NCBI GenBank assembly: GCA_032622095.1
Contig: CP136069.1
Span: forward strand, 126,811,450-126,875,449
Length of the DNA: 64,000 nt
Source: Siphonodentalium dalli
Taxonomy: Eukaryota; Mollusca; Scaphopoda; Gadilida; Siphonodentaliidae
Direction: 5' to 3'
A program made the position numbers and the translations under genes. Shown piece by piece: positions 11,046 to 24,570 of the stretch. The notes below the pieces were generated by a model. It worked only from the letters and a program-made list of their open reading frames with translations, did not search any database and was not told where the DNA came from. Position 1 is the stretch's first letter; every line of letters starts with the position of its first letter.

Positions 11046-12169
11046 GTATATTGATCTCTCCTATACTTGGAGGTAATAAAGATATATCTCCTGTTGCAAA
11101 CTGAACTGAACTGCACGTGTATTGACCGGACCAATGGGTTGATCTCGCACATATTCCGACGGACTGGATCGGAACACAATTCAAGAAAAATAACTCTATT
11201 TATAAAGAACGCATCTGGACTATTATTACTGAACTCATATCGTATTCCCTCCCTTGTCTCACAAACATATTCAATCTGAAAGCATGCATAACTTTGGAAT
11301 TTGTAGTTTATAATGAATGTGATTCGATTTAAAATATCCTCTTCTGGATTTGGACTGCGATTTGCTACTATGATCATATGCTAGCGTAATTAACGAACCA
11401 AAGCTAAACCACTCACAGTTCTTATCAAAGTTCTTATGAAAATGAGATTATAGATTTCCACCAAATAAGACTCACATAAGGCTTATTTCGTGGGGGGCGC
11501 TTATTATTAATCACGCACCGTACACAACGGTTCGTCAAAAGATTGGACCCTAATCGTAATTTCATTCATAAAAGTACGCAAACTCCAGACAGAATTATCT
11601 CCCATCGCCTCCGCTGAGATACCACAGCCATAAGGACATTTGGTAAGGATTTCTTACGTGTTCTTAGTTCTTACGTTTGGTGTTTTTGAGTGTGACTATA
11701 CTCATATAATAACATATCCAAAATTCCCATGAATTCCAGAAATGGAGAGTCGTCATTTTTGTGTCAAAAGACGCCAACCATAACCGTTCAGTCGAGTTCC
11801 CTGACTACCAGAATGTGACAAAATAATAACATATACAAAATTTCCATGCGTTTCATCATAACTTTCATGAAGGGAAAGTCGTTAATTTGGGATAAAAATG
11901 AAGAAAATATGTAAGAAAATAGTGAAAATTTGAATTTTTGTCCGGGAACCAGGTCGGCCAACTTTTGTTCGTAAAGATGCCTGCTCAAACCATTTTGACG
12001 CTAACATGTGGCCGTGAATGTTACAGGCAATATGGCGGCCATTTCCTGGAGTGTACTACCAATCATTTAATGTCCTCTAAATGTATTATTTTGACAGAAA
12101 CCTGCAACAAAAACGAGCATATGCCTGCCATTTCGTACATTATTTTACTCTAAAACTTATAAAATAGCG
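11046..12169. other. No recognised feature
   Basis: Contains scattered GGCGGCCATTT-type motifs near 12031 that recur in several satellites of the window. A 138-residue minus-strand ORF at 10961-11377 overlaps the element tail and has no domain signature. I see no supported gene. Confidence 0.4.
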
Positions 12170-14110
12170 AATCCTAATCAGTTATAATAAGCCATATCCC
12201 GGGGAGTTGACAATTCGGAGTCTAAATAGCTTTCAAAATGGCAGCGAAAATGGCAGTCGGAAGTGAACAGTGTGTTTTTTTTTTTTAACTAAATCTTACG
12301 ATATCTAATAAATATGTAGCCAATATGTAGTCATATATGCCACCATACGAGTTTCCAAAGCCACCAACTAGTTTCATAATACATCAAATGAGTGTCCTAA
12401 ACCACATAACGAGTGCGCGATCCATATACAGCGTTACAAAAACCCATCTAGTATCCCAATCCATACGACGGGCGCTCCAAATCCAAATATTGTCGCAAAA
12501 CATCGAAGGGGTGTCTCAACCACCACCCAAAGGATGCTCAACTGGGTGTCATTACCCACACATAAGGTCCCCCAAACCATGCATCTGGTATTACAACTCA
12601 CCCAAATGAGTGTCCCAAACCACCAAATGAGTGTCTCAATCGACCTGATTAGGAACCCAATCCATTCAAGAATGTTTCCAAACCACACCGGTAGTGCTCC
12701 AGACTTTGCAACCGATGTTCGAAACCACATTGGTGTGTCTCAAACCAACAACCAGGTGTCCAAAACTATCCAATGCGTGTCCATAACTATCAAATGAGTA
12801 AAACAAACCATACAATGAGCACCCACCGAGGGTGTCAAACCACTCAACCAGTGCCCCAAAACCACACAATGTGTGTACCAAGGTAACCAAACCATCCACC
12901 GGGTGTCCGAAACCACCCGAGTGGCAGGCATCCAATATGTACCCCATGTCACGCAAATAGTATCCCAAGACATCCGGGAGTGCCATATGTCATACCACAT
13001 AAAACTGTCGTCTCAATCCATTCAACTACAGTGTCCCAAAACGGCCCAATCAGTGACACAATCGGCCACGCAGTGTCCCAATGCACACAATTAACTCAAA
13101 TATATAGCGAGTATCTCAAACCAATCAATGTAATCAAACCAACCACAAAATTGATGCCCCAAAACCATCCAACTGAAGTCACAAATCACCCAGTGGGTGA
13201 CCCAAACCATAAAACTAGCATCACAAACCATCTAATGAGTTCCATATCCATCTAAACTGGACATGTGTTACAAACCATCTACCAACTGTCATCTCAATAC
13301 ATCTACACTACTGTACAAAACCCTCCATCGATTATTTCAGACAACCAAGTAAGTTTATCAAACCATCCAATGGGTTTACCAACACATGGTTTGGTGGATG
13401 GTTTTGTGCACTAGTTTAGGACACTCATTCGATGATGTGGGACATTAAGTTATGGTTTAAGACACTAGCTGTGTGTTTTTAGACACTCCTGCTTGGTGGT
13501 TTAAGAAAATCGTCGTGTGGCTTGGAACACCCATTGGGTGATTGTGGACACTCATCTGTTGGTTTGGGACACCCATTGGATGGTTTGTAGTACACATTAA
13601 TGGTCTGAGACAACCATTTGGGTGGTTTGGGACACCACGTGCATGAATTGGGACACTCGATTGGTGACATATGGCAATCGTTGGATGGTATGAAACACAC
13701 ATTTGAGTGGTTTTGAACACTATTTGGATGGTTTGTGACACTATTTGGATGGACTGTGTTAGCTAATATGAGACGCCCGTTCTATGGACTGGGACACTCA
13801 CCGATTAATTTGGTATATTATTAAGAAGGTGGTTGAGACACATATTGCATGGTTTTAACCGTTTTACGCTCCTTAGATGGTTTGGGGACACCCGTTAAGT
13901 TGTTTTGAACACTCACTGGATGTATTTCGATACTAGTTTGGTTGCTGTTGACACTCATCAAACTATATTCGATTGAGAAGATTTAGTTACAAATCAATGA
14001 CAAAACTAAAAAAATTTGACTATCAATCGCAATTTTCGCCGCCATTTTGAGACACTGTAGGGACAAATTCTCGACATGTAGCTAATTATAATCGGATAAG
14101 GATCTGACAT
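12170..14110. mobile_element. Foldback-like element with strand-switching minisatellite arms
   Basis: Between about 12335 and 13385 a degenerate repeat of about 21 bp reads roughly GTGTCCCAAACCATCCAATGA on the plus strand. From about 13390 to 13950 the same motif runs on the minus strand (GGATGGTTTGGGACACCCATT). The flanks are also inverted: 12170-12300 (CAAAATGGCAGCGAAAATGG, AACTAAATCTT) matches the complement of 13975-14110. Long inverted arms made of tandem repeats are the hallmark of foldback transposons (family knowledge). The many ORFs of 60-106 residues here are repeat translations, not genes. Confidence 0.7.
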
Positions 14111-14298
14111 CATTTATCGTTGTGCTAGCCATTACATAAAACAATTTAATCTAAACTGATATAAATGGGGGGGAAATGGTGAAATATGCCCAGTGTTTTT
14201 TACTTTCGTAGCCATTTTGTCCCTATTTTGGGAACCTGATGGCCTCATTTCTGCTAAAATGGGCGCTAGTGGTTCATATATTGCATCTAATGAGTATT

Positions 14299-14395
14299 GT
14301 TGTTTCTGCATGGTGTTTTTCCGCGTCGAATAACACTAAAATAAGCTTATCCAATTTATTCCGTGTTCAAAACTCCAATGACCACTAATTATCAA
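14299..14395. repeat. Outer inverted repeat, left arm
   Basis: Contains CTGCATGGTGTTTTTCCGCG, GAATAACACTAAAATAAG and CCAATTTATTCCGTGTTCAA. The reverse complement lies at 18417-18508 with about 90 percent identity by eye. Together they enclose the 300-bp-armed element, so the whole of 14.3-18.5 kb is a nested inverted structure. Between this arm and the inner arm lie about 520 bp of diverged CGCCATTTTGAA-type repeat. Confidence 0.8.
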
Positions 14396-15685
14396 ACATT
14401 GATTTGAAATAGTATATGTTGGCACAAATGGTCATTTAAACTAAATTTCTTATAAATGGAAACGATCTGGTGAAATTTTCGGTCGCCATTTTGAATTTTG
14501 ACAATCGAATTGTACATGAAATGACATACGTCTGTCATGACAACAATAATAGTTTGTTTATGTTGCATGTTCCTGCCATCTGTATACCTCTAATTTAAAT
14601 GCCATTTAATAAGGAACGGTAAATCATACATAATAACCACAAATAGGACCCTTTTTTCAAAATGCTCTAGAAAATTTTCCCCAAAGCTGATTTTAGCGGA
14701 TTTTGTATATGACAACAATTTGTTCTAGGTCCAATGCTTCAATGACCAGACTATTATGGCATTGTGAATTTCATCTTGGGATATAGGACTATTTAGGCAC
14801 GAATTGTCAAATCAGATATAGTCTTTGGTTCGGTTTTGGTTCGCTATTATCGCAGCTCGTTGCACGTTGCGTCTACACAATGTGAAAGCAAGTAATAGGT
14901 CTGCGTGAGACATCAGGAGCTTGGAATTTGGTCAAAATTCCTCTTTTATTGGCGGAACCACCACCCGGGACCACAGGTCACGGAAGGAACGAAACAAAAA
15001 ATTGTTGCCACCCATTTTGAACTCAACTGTATTCCTACAAAAAATATATTTTCACTAAAAACTGTTGGTACCTCTTACACCTTAGATGCCAATCTACAAC
15101 ATTCCATAGGTATATTTTTCCAGTTCTTCGAAAACCTCACTTTATTTCGGTAATGTATTGTAAATTCACCAACGAACACAAATGTGCAACATCTCCATCA
15201 CCTGTTTTAGAATCGGAATGACAAACGGCACAAAACCATTTTTCCGGAATAACAAAGTCGGAACGAAATAAAATCGAAACCTAAACTTAAAGCCCGCGAA
15301 AGTGCGTGCGGTTTTCGAACTTAGGCGCCAGAAAACTTAAATCGGTTTATGTTTGCGTCATACTATGCGCGTTTTTTGAAGATCTAATCCTGATGTTTTG
15401 TGTATTTTCCACTGTATTTTCCTGAAAATTTCTGTATTTTTCTGTCTTCTGCTGTTATCATCTCATGAAAATGACGACTACCCAAGAAGATATTCTTCAT
15501 TTGACTGAATGGTAATTAGTACAAATATTTTAAATATAATTTATTTCTATTTATGGCACGACCACGTGGTATTGTTTTTTTCTTCTTGTTTTATGTTCGT
15601 TATGTACCGGTAGGCCTATGTACTACTTGACTTTGTAATGCTACTGGTTGCAATGATTGGTCATAAGGGGACCATAACTCTCTAG

Positions 15686-15818
<133 letters not shown>

Positions 15819-16635
15819 GAGCTTGTGTCGCGCTCCGTTGTATAAGCCTAAAATATCCATCATATAATAGTAATAGTAATCAACCCACTGATTACTGGTC
15901 GAATATCACGAAGTAGAAGAAAAAGAAGATATATTGACTCACGGGGATGCCTGGTATATATGCCTATGCATGAAGCGATTCCTTTGTGCGTTTTGGTGCA
16001 GATTCGTTGCCAGAATATCTTAATTATTTCCACATAAAATGCTGTTTTTTTACGAGTTCTGACGAACAAATATATGTCTTAGTTGATGAGAGAAGACATT
16101 TTTCTTGAGTTAGGTAACGATATTGGCCATGCATATATAGAACGAGTGTTTAGTTTCGCGAAATTCAAAATTGTCAATGTAGGGTACAAAAACTCGCCAT
16201 TAATATGCCAAATACAGTAACAAAATGTAATAAGATTCTTTAATGTAAGAGCACAAAATTATCCTGCGTATCCTTTACGGTATACGTTTTATTTGTGCGT
16301 TTGCAAGTTGTAATGCAAACTGGTTTACCGAATAACTAGTTTATAAATTTGAGTTAGTGATAAACTCGCTAACATAAATTTTATTTAATAAGCAACTATA
16401 AGTATTGTCAATTGTACCGGTACCCAGGATCTATAAATAGTAAACGTCACTCGTGACTCGTGTGTCGTAACGAATCAGCACCAAAACTCTCAAAGAATGG
16501 CTTTATGCATATGATTATATAGCTTGTGCTCATGAATTGGAAATTAAATTTTTAAATTCAAGACAGCTAGCCACCATCGGCATTGTTTTTCTCAAAATTA
16601 AAAATACCAAAAAAATATTAAAAACATTACTTAAT

Positions 16636-17136
16636 GTAACTTTCGCTGATGGGGTCATTGTCACAAGGCTCCGCGATCCGATCACATTCGTAGCCACCTT
16701 TTTTAATCGATCACAAATGTAGCCAGCTTTTCTATGGCGATCACATTTGTAGTCAGCTTTTCATATTCAGGCGAGCCTCAATGAACACGATCAGGTTAGT
16801 CTAATTTTTCTGAGTTGATGTATGAACAACAACGTGAATTTAGTTTTGATATTAGTTCATCTAATAACCTGATGTTTCTGATCAATGTCGTTGGAATGCT
16901 CGAATTATATTCCAATATAAGTTGATAAACGAAGTCAGTTTTTGAGCATGACGTCGACATTTTAGTCACGAACGTGATGACATCATATTTCGGGCAATAT
17001 AAACCACGAATTAGAAAAGCTGGCTACGAATGTGATCGCCGGTGAAAAAAAGCTGGCTACATTTGTGATCCATTTAAAAAGCTGGCTACGAATGTGACCG
17101 GAGCCTTGTGACAATGACCCCATCGGCGTAACTTTC
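16636..17136. mobile_element. Mutator-like MITE nested in the 3.4-kb element
   Basis: The element (16645-17127) has inverted ends of about 115 bp starting GCTGATGGGGTCATTGTCAC. Perfect GTAACTTTC copies flank it at 16636-16644 and 17128-17136. Each arm contains three tandem variants of GATCACATTCGTAGCCAGCT, so the arms are themselves repetitive. The interior (about 230 bp) has no ORF. Confidence 0.88.
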
Positions 17137-17935
17137 ATGGTCGATGAAACGAGTGGCTGAAATCCGACGGCGGCCATGTTTCTATGACTAATTTCACGAC
17201 GATCGCACCAATGCTACAGTCTCTAGCAATGATTCGTTCTCATTTTGATACCAATGTCATGACCCATGAACAATTTCACGATGATCGGTGCATCGACATA
17301 GGCCTAGGCTCTAGCTAGGCAGTGTTATTGATTTAATTATATATGCAGTGTTATCGCCGAAATCCGACGGCGGCCATGTTTCTTTGAGAATTCACACCAA
17401 AATGACTCGTTCCCATCTACATGTCAATGTCAAATTTAATTATGATCGGACCAACACTGCGACCTCTTGCCCGTGCTAAATGATGCAATTTTGAAATCCA
17501 AGATGGCTGCAAATAAGCCCAAAATGACTCGGTGTCGTCTATATATCAATGTCATGATCGATGAAAAATTTCGTGATGATAGGTGCATCGACACAGGCTC
17601 TAGGCTGTGTTATTGATACAGATTTATCTAGTATTATCACTGAAATCGAAGATGGCCAATGGCGGCCATGGTTCTTGGAGGATTCACACCAAAATGACTC
17701 GGTCCCATCTACATGTCAATGTAAACCTCCATGTCAAATTTAATGCTGATCAGATAAACACTGATTCTTCTAGCCCATGCTAAAGGATGCAATTTTGAAA
17801 TCCAAGATGGCTGCCAGTGGCCATGTTTTTATGCAAATGACCCCAAAATGATTCGTTCCCATTTAGACGCCAATGTCATCATCCATCAAAAAGTTCATGA
17901 TGATCAGTGCATCGGTACGGTCATGTATTAAACGT
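17137..17935 (+). repeat. Degenerate satellite with GGCGGCCATG boxes
   Basis: About five diverged units of 130-200 bp carry GAAATCCGACGGCGGCCATG or CCAAGATGGCTGC, then CCAAAATGACTCGTTCCCAT, CATCTACATGTCAATGT and TTTCATGATGATCAG. The same unit forms the array at 55.56-56.12 kb. Small plus-strand ORFs here are incidental. Confidence 0.8.
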
Positions 17936-18416
17936 GTAATCAGCAGCTATCTTCTAAATTATAAACGGTACTGTTATGCTATCCGACTCCGGATCATAGT
18001 TTTAAAGTTTCCGCATATTTCGGTACTAGTTCCGCTACTTCGATTCTAAAACAGGTGATGGAGATGTTGCACTTTTGTGTTCGTTGGTGAATTTACAATA
18101 CATTACCGAAATAAAGTGAGGTTTTCGAAGAACTGGAAAATATACCTATGGAATGTTTTAGATTGGCATCTAAGGTGTAAGAGGTATCAACAGTTTTTAG
18201 TGAAAATTATTTTTTTGTAGGAATACAGTTGAGTTCAAAATGGGTGGCAACAATTTTTTGTTTCGTTCCTTCCGTGACCTGTGGTCCCGGGTGGTGGTTC
18301 CGCCAATAAAAGAGGGGTTTTTACCCAAATTCCAAGCTCCTTTGGTGAGACGTCGCGTGACGTTGGCCTACTTTCGACCAACCAACGTCATGTATTCACG
18401 CTCGACAGTGTAGTGT

Positions 18417-18508
18417 GGTCATGGGAGTTTTGAACACGGAATAAATTGGATAAGATTATTTTGGTGTTATTCGACACGGAAAAACACCATGCAGGAACAA
18501 CATACCCA
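18417..18508. repeat. Outer inverted repeat, right arm
   Basis: Reverse complement of 14299-14395. Includes GTTTTGAACACGGAATAAAT and AAAACACCATGCAGGAACAA. Similarity to the left side continues weakly to about 18580 (TTTGGAAAATTCTCTA). Confidence 0.8.
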
Positions 18509-18599
18509 AAATCCGCTAAAATCGGCCTTTGGAAAATTCTCTATTCAAGATGGCGTTCAAAATGGCTGTTGGTATCGGAAATTGCTGAATTTCTGCGAT

Positions 18600-19285
18600 A
18601 TGTGCACCAATTAGTGCCAAATTCGTAATAAATTTAAATAATGATAAACAATGCTTTGTCCTAAAACATATCTGTAGAATGTCTGTCCCAAAATTGACAA
18701 ACTTGAAACCTAATGAAATTTACATTTTGTGCAAAATTGAATAGCTAGTCCTATAAGTGTGAACACACGATCGAATTATTCGAGGAATAATCATTGCAGA
18801 CTATAAGTATAAGAGACACTTTTAATCAAGGATGTACGACTTCTCTCTAATGAATTTCACTAGAGAGAAATCGAAATCTCAAATCGGGTATATGATTGTG
18901 TAATTAAACAGTTAAATTGGATTTAATAGGGATGTATTGGTTCTGTGACCTTTTCTAGAAGGAGAAATATTATATGTACTCAGAGCAGTCTCACGAACGT
19001 GACCTATCATTTATTTTGATATCTACAACAAACCTTTCAATATCCACTGCAATTGAACAATGTAAGAGATATTCATAAAGAATTCGGTAAAATGTGAAGA
19101 TCCTATTGTCCATGTTTCAAAATAGTAGTCATAGTTGCCTCCGATCAAGGGATGAAACACGAATATTTCGCTTTTATCACAAGAAAGCTAATAATTAGCT
19201 GTGAAAAATGTTCCCTGATGTTCCAGTTGTTTTCTTGAAAAATCACCATTAAAATCTTGTTAGAGTCGGAACCAGAAATAAATGA
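18600..19285. other. No recognised feature
   Basis: Only a small hairpin around TTCTCTCTAATGAATTTCAC (about 18840-18870) stands out. Confidence 0.4.
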
Positions 19286-19289
19286 CCGC

Positions 19290-19640
19290 GCGAGGAGCTG
19301 CTGGTGACCAACGCCTCAAATGCCGCAATGTGCATGGCCTTGTTCTAGCTGTAAATTTAGAACAAGTAACCACCATTTACCGATTGAAACAGACGCTGGC
19401 GAAAACCTGAACAAACTGACCGACTATGTCTACTCTGTAACTCCAGAAAGATTGGAGATGAATTTCATTATCTTCTTGAATGCGAGAGACTATCACCCGA
19501 ACGATAGCGATTACGATCAAAATTTACAAACAGAAAACAAAATACTGTCACAATGAGCGAAATACTTAACCAGCAAAATTCAACAGCCATACGGAAATTG
19601 TGCGACTGTATTGGGTAGATACCGAAAATGATATAAAATT
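19290..19640 (+). pseudogene. LINE C-terminal domain remnant
   Basis: The 78-residue frame at 19320-19556 contains KFRTSNHHLPIET followed by a decayed zinc-knuckle region and LNARDYHPNDSD. This matches the pattern [F/L]R..NH.LPIE.G....C..C....DEFHY...C common at the C-terminus of invertebrate LINE polymerases. The expected cysteines are mostly lost and the frame is shifted. Fragments continue weakly to about 19640 in another frame. The domain call rests on the pattern only. Confidence 0.5.
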
Positions 19641-20159
19641 TACAGTACAGGCAAACTACGGGCTTACCATCTCACCGACATAAAAAGCATAAAAGAATAC
19701 ATTTCAAAAACGTTCGTTTTTACATATTATCATAGAACATAAATTCCCAACATCACAGTGCTCAAAAGTGAAGATAGTTTGTTGTTGTCGAGAGGGGAGA
19801 ATTTTACTGAAATTAACAATTATATTCTTGACACTGGAGCAGCACTCTGGTTCAGATACAAGATGGAGAAGCTTGTGGATTTCATCATGTTTATTTCATT
19901 CATAAAATAACATCATGTCGATTGGCGTGTTATAAGTAAATATTTCAAATGTTCATAATTCCGACAGTAATTCCTCTTATTTTGGAATAGAGGCAATTCA
20001 AAGACACATACAACCAGGAAATGCTGACATGATACTACGTAAAATACGAATTATCCCGGGACAGATCTTCTCGATAACATATACGTGGGATATTCAGCTG
20101 GAATGAATATCGAGGTAGGATCCATCTATAAAACTTATTAGAGTATCATCAGTTGAAGC
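19641..20159. other. No recognised feature
   Basis: May contain further LINE decay, but nothing readable. Confidence 0.35.
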
Positions 20160-20189
20160 AGAATGAAGGGTGATCACTCTAAATAGAAC

Positions 20190-20405
20190 TTACTTTAATT
20201 AATAATTAATTAATAATTGACTAAATAACGGAGATATTTGAAGAAGTGTTTTAACGAAATAACGGAGAAATTTGAAAACAAATTGTGTTTTTGTTATCGA
20301 TTATTATTGACTGAATAACTGAGATATTTGAAGAAGTCTGTGTATGAAATAACGAACATATATTTTAACAAGAACGTGTTTTAAATAACTAATGCTTTGG
20401 GGCGT
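20190..20405 (+). repeat. Tandem AAATAACGGAGATATTTGAA motif
   Basis: Three or four copies of about 55-70 bp, each with ACTAAATAACGGAGATATTT then GAAGAAGTGTTTT. Two further copies occur at 46797-46862. Confidence 0.7.
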
Positions 20406-20539
20406 ATATATAGCAGGGCCTGGAACCTACGTCACCGGAAGGGTAACCCTACATCAAAATAACTGTAAATAAGGTTCGACTCGCCACTTCGACATCGTTT
20501 TTTAAATAAATACAATCGATTTCGATGTAGTATTATAAG

Positions 20540-22499
20540 CAAAGGAGCTATGCGACCTGCAAATCTCAACAAATACAGAAACCGAAAATCGGAAAGAATT
20601 GCTTATAATGAGAATTTCGCGTTCGCAATTCAAAATCGCGTCCGATTTCCTATTTTCGTGCAGGTGTTAACGCCAACATTTCATGTTCTCCGCGCCCTAA
20701 ACTCATTTTAAAACCGTATACATTGAGTTTCGGGATATTATAAATGCTAAAATTTGAATCAATAACAAAAAATTAACTTCTCCGTGGTTTGTTTGTAAAT
20801 TTCGTAAGACACAAAGAATTTTTATGAATTTGTCTATTAATGGTAACGCCCACATCGCGTTGACGCTCACATAATATTGGCCTGTTTGCACTAACAATTG
20901 AGTCACCATCCGTATAATCCGGTAGATGAACTATTAACGATCGTGTTCACATATACACACTCTGTTAAATGCGTTACAATACACAAATGGCTGTTATAGA
21001 GATGCCAATATCTAATTTGATAATACTATATATAAAGACGAACATAAATTCATGGCATAATCAGGGATAATCATTGTTTTTATGTTCTCGTTGTATATTC
21101 GGTAGTTTAATTAAGTGTATGTCATGTCATTCGTTCTCTTATTCCATATTCATTGTAGTATTACTTTGTTATTCCAGTCTATTTCCGTTGGTTGAATCCA
21201 TGTTAATTTGTTCATAAATCCAGTTTCGTCTGATAGTTGTGGTTAAAACATTATCATGCAATAAAGATTTCTTTAATTATATTCTATTACTAACATTCAT
21301 TGTTTACCCATGTTTATTGATAATGAATTGAATGTGTTATTCGGTCCAGGAACCTTCGTTGTCAAACAATTAATCTGGTCACGCATCAATTATATTCGCA
21401 ATCCAAAACCAAAACATCGGGATATATGTAACGGATAAATACATTTTCAAACACCCTGACCCATCATCAGTCAATAATCATAAAGTATGTTTAGGTACTC
21501 AAGTCCCAAAAACTAATTGGTCACATATATATTAACTATAGCAGGTTATATAGTGAATTGTGAACATAATATATGGTTCCTGTGGCTGGATATTCATTTA
21601 GTTTGGTTATGTTTAACATTATATATTACAAAATTTTATATAAACTGGATATTCCGTGTATTGAATACTTTTGCATACAAAAATGATATATATACAAGGA
21701 AAAAAATTAACTTAAAGATGAATAGAAGAAAAAATTACAACAAAAAGAGGCTTGTTGTGTCGTCTAAGAAGGGGGGGGGGTCTAAAAAAGAAATCCGTAT
21801 ATAGGGCCGGGGTGGGTGGGTAATCCAGAGGCGGAAAAAATCGTGCTTGTAATTTTTTTCTATATAGCTATTATAGCAGCTATAGTGACTCTTTAGCCTC
21901 AGATTTAGCAACATTCTGGATTTCACAGTGTCCCGGACCACTTCACAGTGAACCACCGTAATAGCGTTCAGGAAACTTATTATCAGCGGAAGAAATATTT
22001 AGTAACACAATTAATATATTACCCAGTTGTATTACTTGAATAACAGTAATAAAACATAAAAACTATCACAAATTGGATACTACATGGTGAATACTCAATG
22101 ATGACTATATATCATTAACATGATTGTTGCATAACATGAAATTGAAAAGGGTATCTCATAAATTTCTAATGTCTGAAATACTGTCTTGTCCTGGCATGTA
22201 ATCAAATTCATTCCTTCTGGTTATTTCTCATCTTGAATGATTGCAAGTAATGTTAATTTGCAACAATTATCCAAATAAAACTGAATTGGTCATGATGAAT
22301 GACCGTTAACTGTTTACTGCTCAGACAATCCCAACTGAAGGTGACGCTATTCTCATTGAATTTCCGAACTTCATCTTGGAGCTTTACTGCTCAACAAGAC
22401 TAAACTAAAATACTAATTGTATACTGTTTATATCACTTACAAATGTATGAACTGAAATAAAGTGATGCATTCAGATGCATTAAGAAATGACATTCAATT
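20540..22499. other. Interior of the candidate element, no gene recognised
   Basis: AT-rich. Several ORFs of 60-95 residues (for example 21517-21804 plus, lysine-rich) lack splice context or domain signatures. A run of 10 G lies near 21771-21780. Confidence 0.4.
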
Positions 22500-22830
22500 C
22501 TTCATTCTGGTCTATCACCATACCAAACCACATCAAAATTCGACAACCGACACTTAACTTATATTGCAAAAGCTTTGTACGGACTGAATTTCATGAAGTC
22601 GAACAGGGCCCATAACTCTGGTAGGCATTAATAGTCACAACCCGTGATATTATGCATATTCGTTCCCCATTTCTGGTCCGTCACCATGCCATAGGGCATA
22701 ACAATATGACAACCGACTCTTGAGTTATAATGCAAAATGATTGTACAGACGGACGGGTCGAGACGTCAGCTATATACCCGCCGACTAATATTGGGCGGTA
22801 TAATAACCATATATCTATGTGTATACCTAA
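22500..22830 (+). repeat. Dispersed repeat fragment
   Basis: Contains GGGCCCATAACTCTGGTAGG, TTCTGGTCCGTCACCATGCC and ACAGACGGACGG, with two internal half-copies (CATCAAAATTCGACAACCGA and ATGACAACCGACTCTTGAGT). The style recalls abundant molluscan dispersed repeats. The taxonomic hint is from memory and unverified. Confidence 0.5.
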
Positions 22831-23189
22831 CCAAAAACAATTCCCCTCCCCACCCCACCCCACCCCGGTGGAGAAGACTTAAAAGAGTTCTTTGGTCATC
22901 TACAAATAATTGTGGAACCCCTGACCTGTTTACCACTATTTACACTGGTCAGTGTTCTCTGTCAGACACAACGCACTCGATTTATTAAGGCTATAATGGG
23001 GTCTAGGGCGATTTGTGACATATAGTGTACCTACACAATGCTTTATTATTGTTTTTAGATACTGAAAACACCAGGAAACGTCTGGAAATACAGTTTATTT
23101 TTCGTTTTTTTCTGAGCTGTGTTTACCAATTAGTAAGACAGTTAACACAGTTATTGAAAAACGGCTAAAAAAAAACTCTGAAATTTTGA

Positions 23190-23330
23190 TAAAAACATGA
23201 GAAAGAGGGGGGTGGGTCCCCAAAGTTTTGGAAGAAAAAAATAATTTTTGGGGTGGTGGGTCCCTCTGGTCGGAATTTTTTTTTTTTGGTGTGCAATTTT
23301 TTTCCAGACCCCCCCCCCCCCTGGCTGGCT
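23190..23330. repeat. Homopolymer-rich low-complexity tract
   Basis: Runs of A, T, G and a stretch of 12 C (about 23311-23322). Minus-strand ORFs here are low-complexity artefacts. Confidence 0.7.
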
Positions 23331-23383
23331 CAACCAATTTTCGTAGCTGGTTATCTAGCTAAGCCGGCTTATTCACGACGTTC

Positions 23384-23701
23384 GTGGCTGACGAAATATG
23401 GCGGCTCAGTCGGCTGAGACGTTATCATTCGGAGTATTTCGTTTCCGAAATTTTCCTAATACCCGGTTATAGACACCCGCTGGTTTTAGCGTTTGTTGTG
23501 AACCCGAATAATTCCAGACCACGCGTGTTTTGTTTTTTTTTTGTGTTAGACTTTTCTGTTATGCCGAGAATAAACGAAGGACTGGCAGGGATGTACTATG
23601 TAGTTTCCCATCTATACAATCGGTATAAGTTAAATTGCGACTTCTGTCGACTTCAGACGGCTATCATCACTGGCATCTTGCGATATATGCATGCATCATA
23701 G
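23384..23701 (+). CDS. Uncharacterised small ORF, doubtful
   Basis: A 105-codon open frame starts in a locally CpG-richer patch. The only ATG in frame before the last third is at about 23561, giving a possible short product beginning MPRINEGLAGMYYVV. Another frame begins ATGGCGGCTCAG at about 23398 but closes after 24 codons. No domain, signal peptide or convincing splice site is visible. It could be chance. Confidence 0.2.
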   Translation: MADEIWRLSRLRRYHSEYFVSEIFLIPGYRHPLVLAFVVNPNNSRPRVFCFFFVLDFSVMPRINEGLAGMYYVVSHLYNRYKLNCDFCRLQTAIITGILRYMHAS

Positions 23702-24480
23702 AATGCTGAATCCGATAGTATTGATATATAATATGTCAAACTATTTTCTATTACCTTAAATTCTACATCTTATGTGCATATATTGACAAATGTAAGCGAA
23801 ATGAGACTGAGTCGTGTCGAAATAAACGATTTCGCCATCGGCAGTCACTGCATTTAATTAGTATATAAGAATGACGGTGTGTGTTGTCAATTTAGATATA
23901 ACATTTGTAAAAATAACTACTTTGAACAAGATTATTCTCCACTTCTATTCGATCACCTTACCGGAGTGTTTCACATCAATTTAACAGTTTTTTCTTTTAT
24001 TAATTTCAGAAACATTTGAACTTGAAACAAAAATTTAATAATACAACTTAAAGCTTCTACCTGGTTCAACTTAAGCAGTGGCGATATTGCGTTTATTCAT
24101 TTATCAAAGTTTGGTTTATTTTAGCCTATAATTATACATGTATATGATGCATCAACCAGAATGACCCTTTTTCTTATTCCCTATAATAATATTGATATAT
24201 AAAGGTCATATAATTACTTATTATTTTATTCATTTGTCTTGTGATAGTTATTCCGTGAAAAACGTATTAATTAGCCTGCCACAAGTGAAGTAGTCTACTT
24301 TTGAGCCGATGTATACCGATTCGCATCGGCAATATTCGGGGATCTTATAGCGAGGGGTGAATTATACTCTTGCACTTCCATAAGTTCCATTAACTGTGAA
24401 GGCATACACTACTCACTAGTCCTAAAACTAATTGTGATATTCGGCAAGTGAAAGAAAGAATTCAGCCAAATTTCCGATTT

Positions 24481-24570
24481 TGGAATCAAATGTTGACTAT
24501 ATGTAGGCGTTACCATTTATGTCACAATTCCAGTTTTAAAAGTCAATGTAGGCGTTACCATTTCAAAACT
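24481..24570 (+). repeat. Direct duplication of about 50 bp
   Basis: TGTAGGCGTTACCATTT occurs at about 24500 and again at about 24547. Confidence 0.6.

Noticed and set aside
10961-11377. 138-residue minus-strand ORF
   Set aside because: It spans the GACA-run end of a mobile element and has no domain-like pattern.
12337-13741. Cluster of 60-106-codon ORFs on both strands
   Set aside because: All repeat with the 21-bp minisatellite and follow its strand switch.
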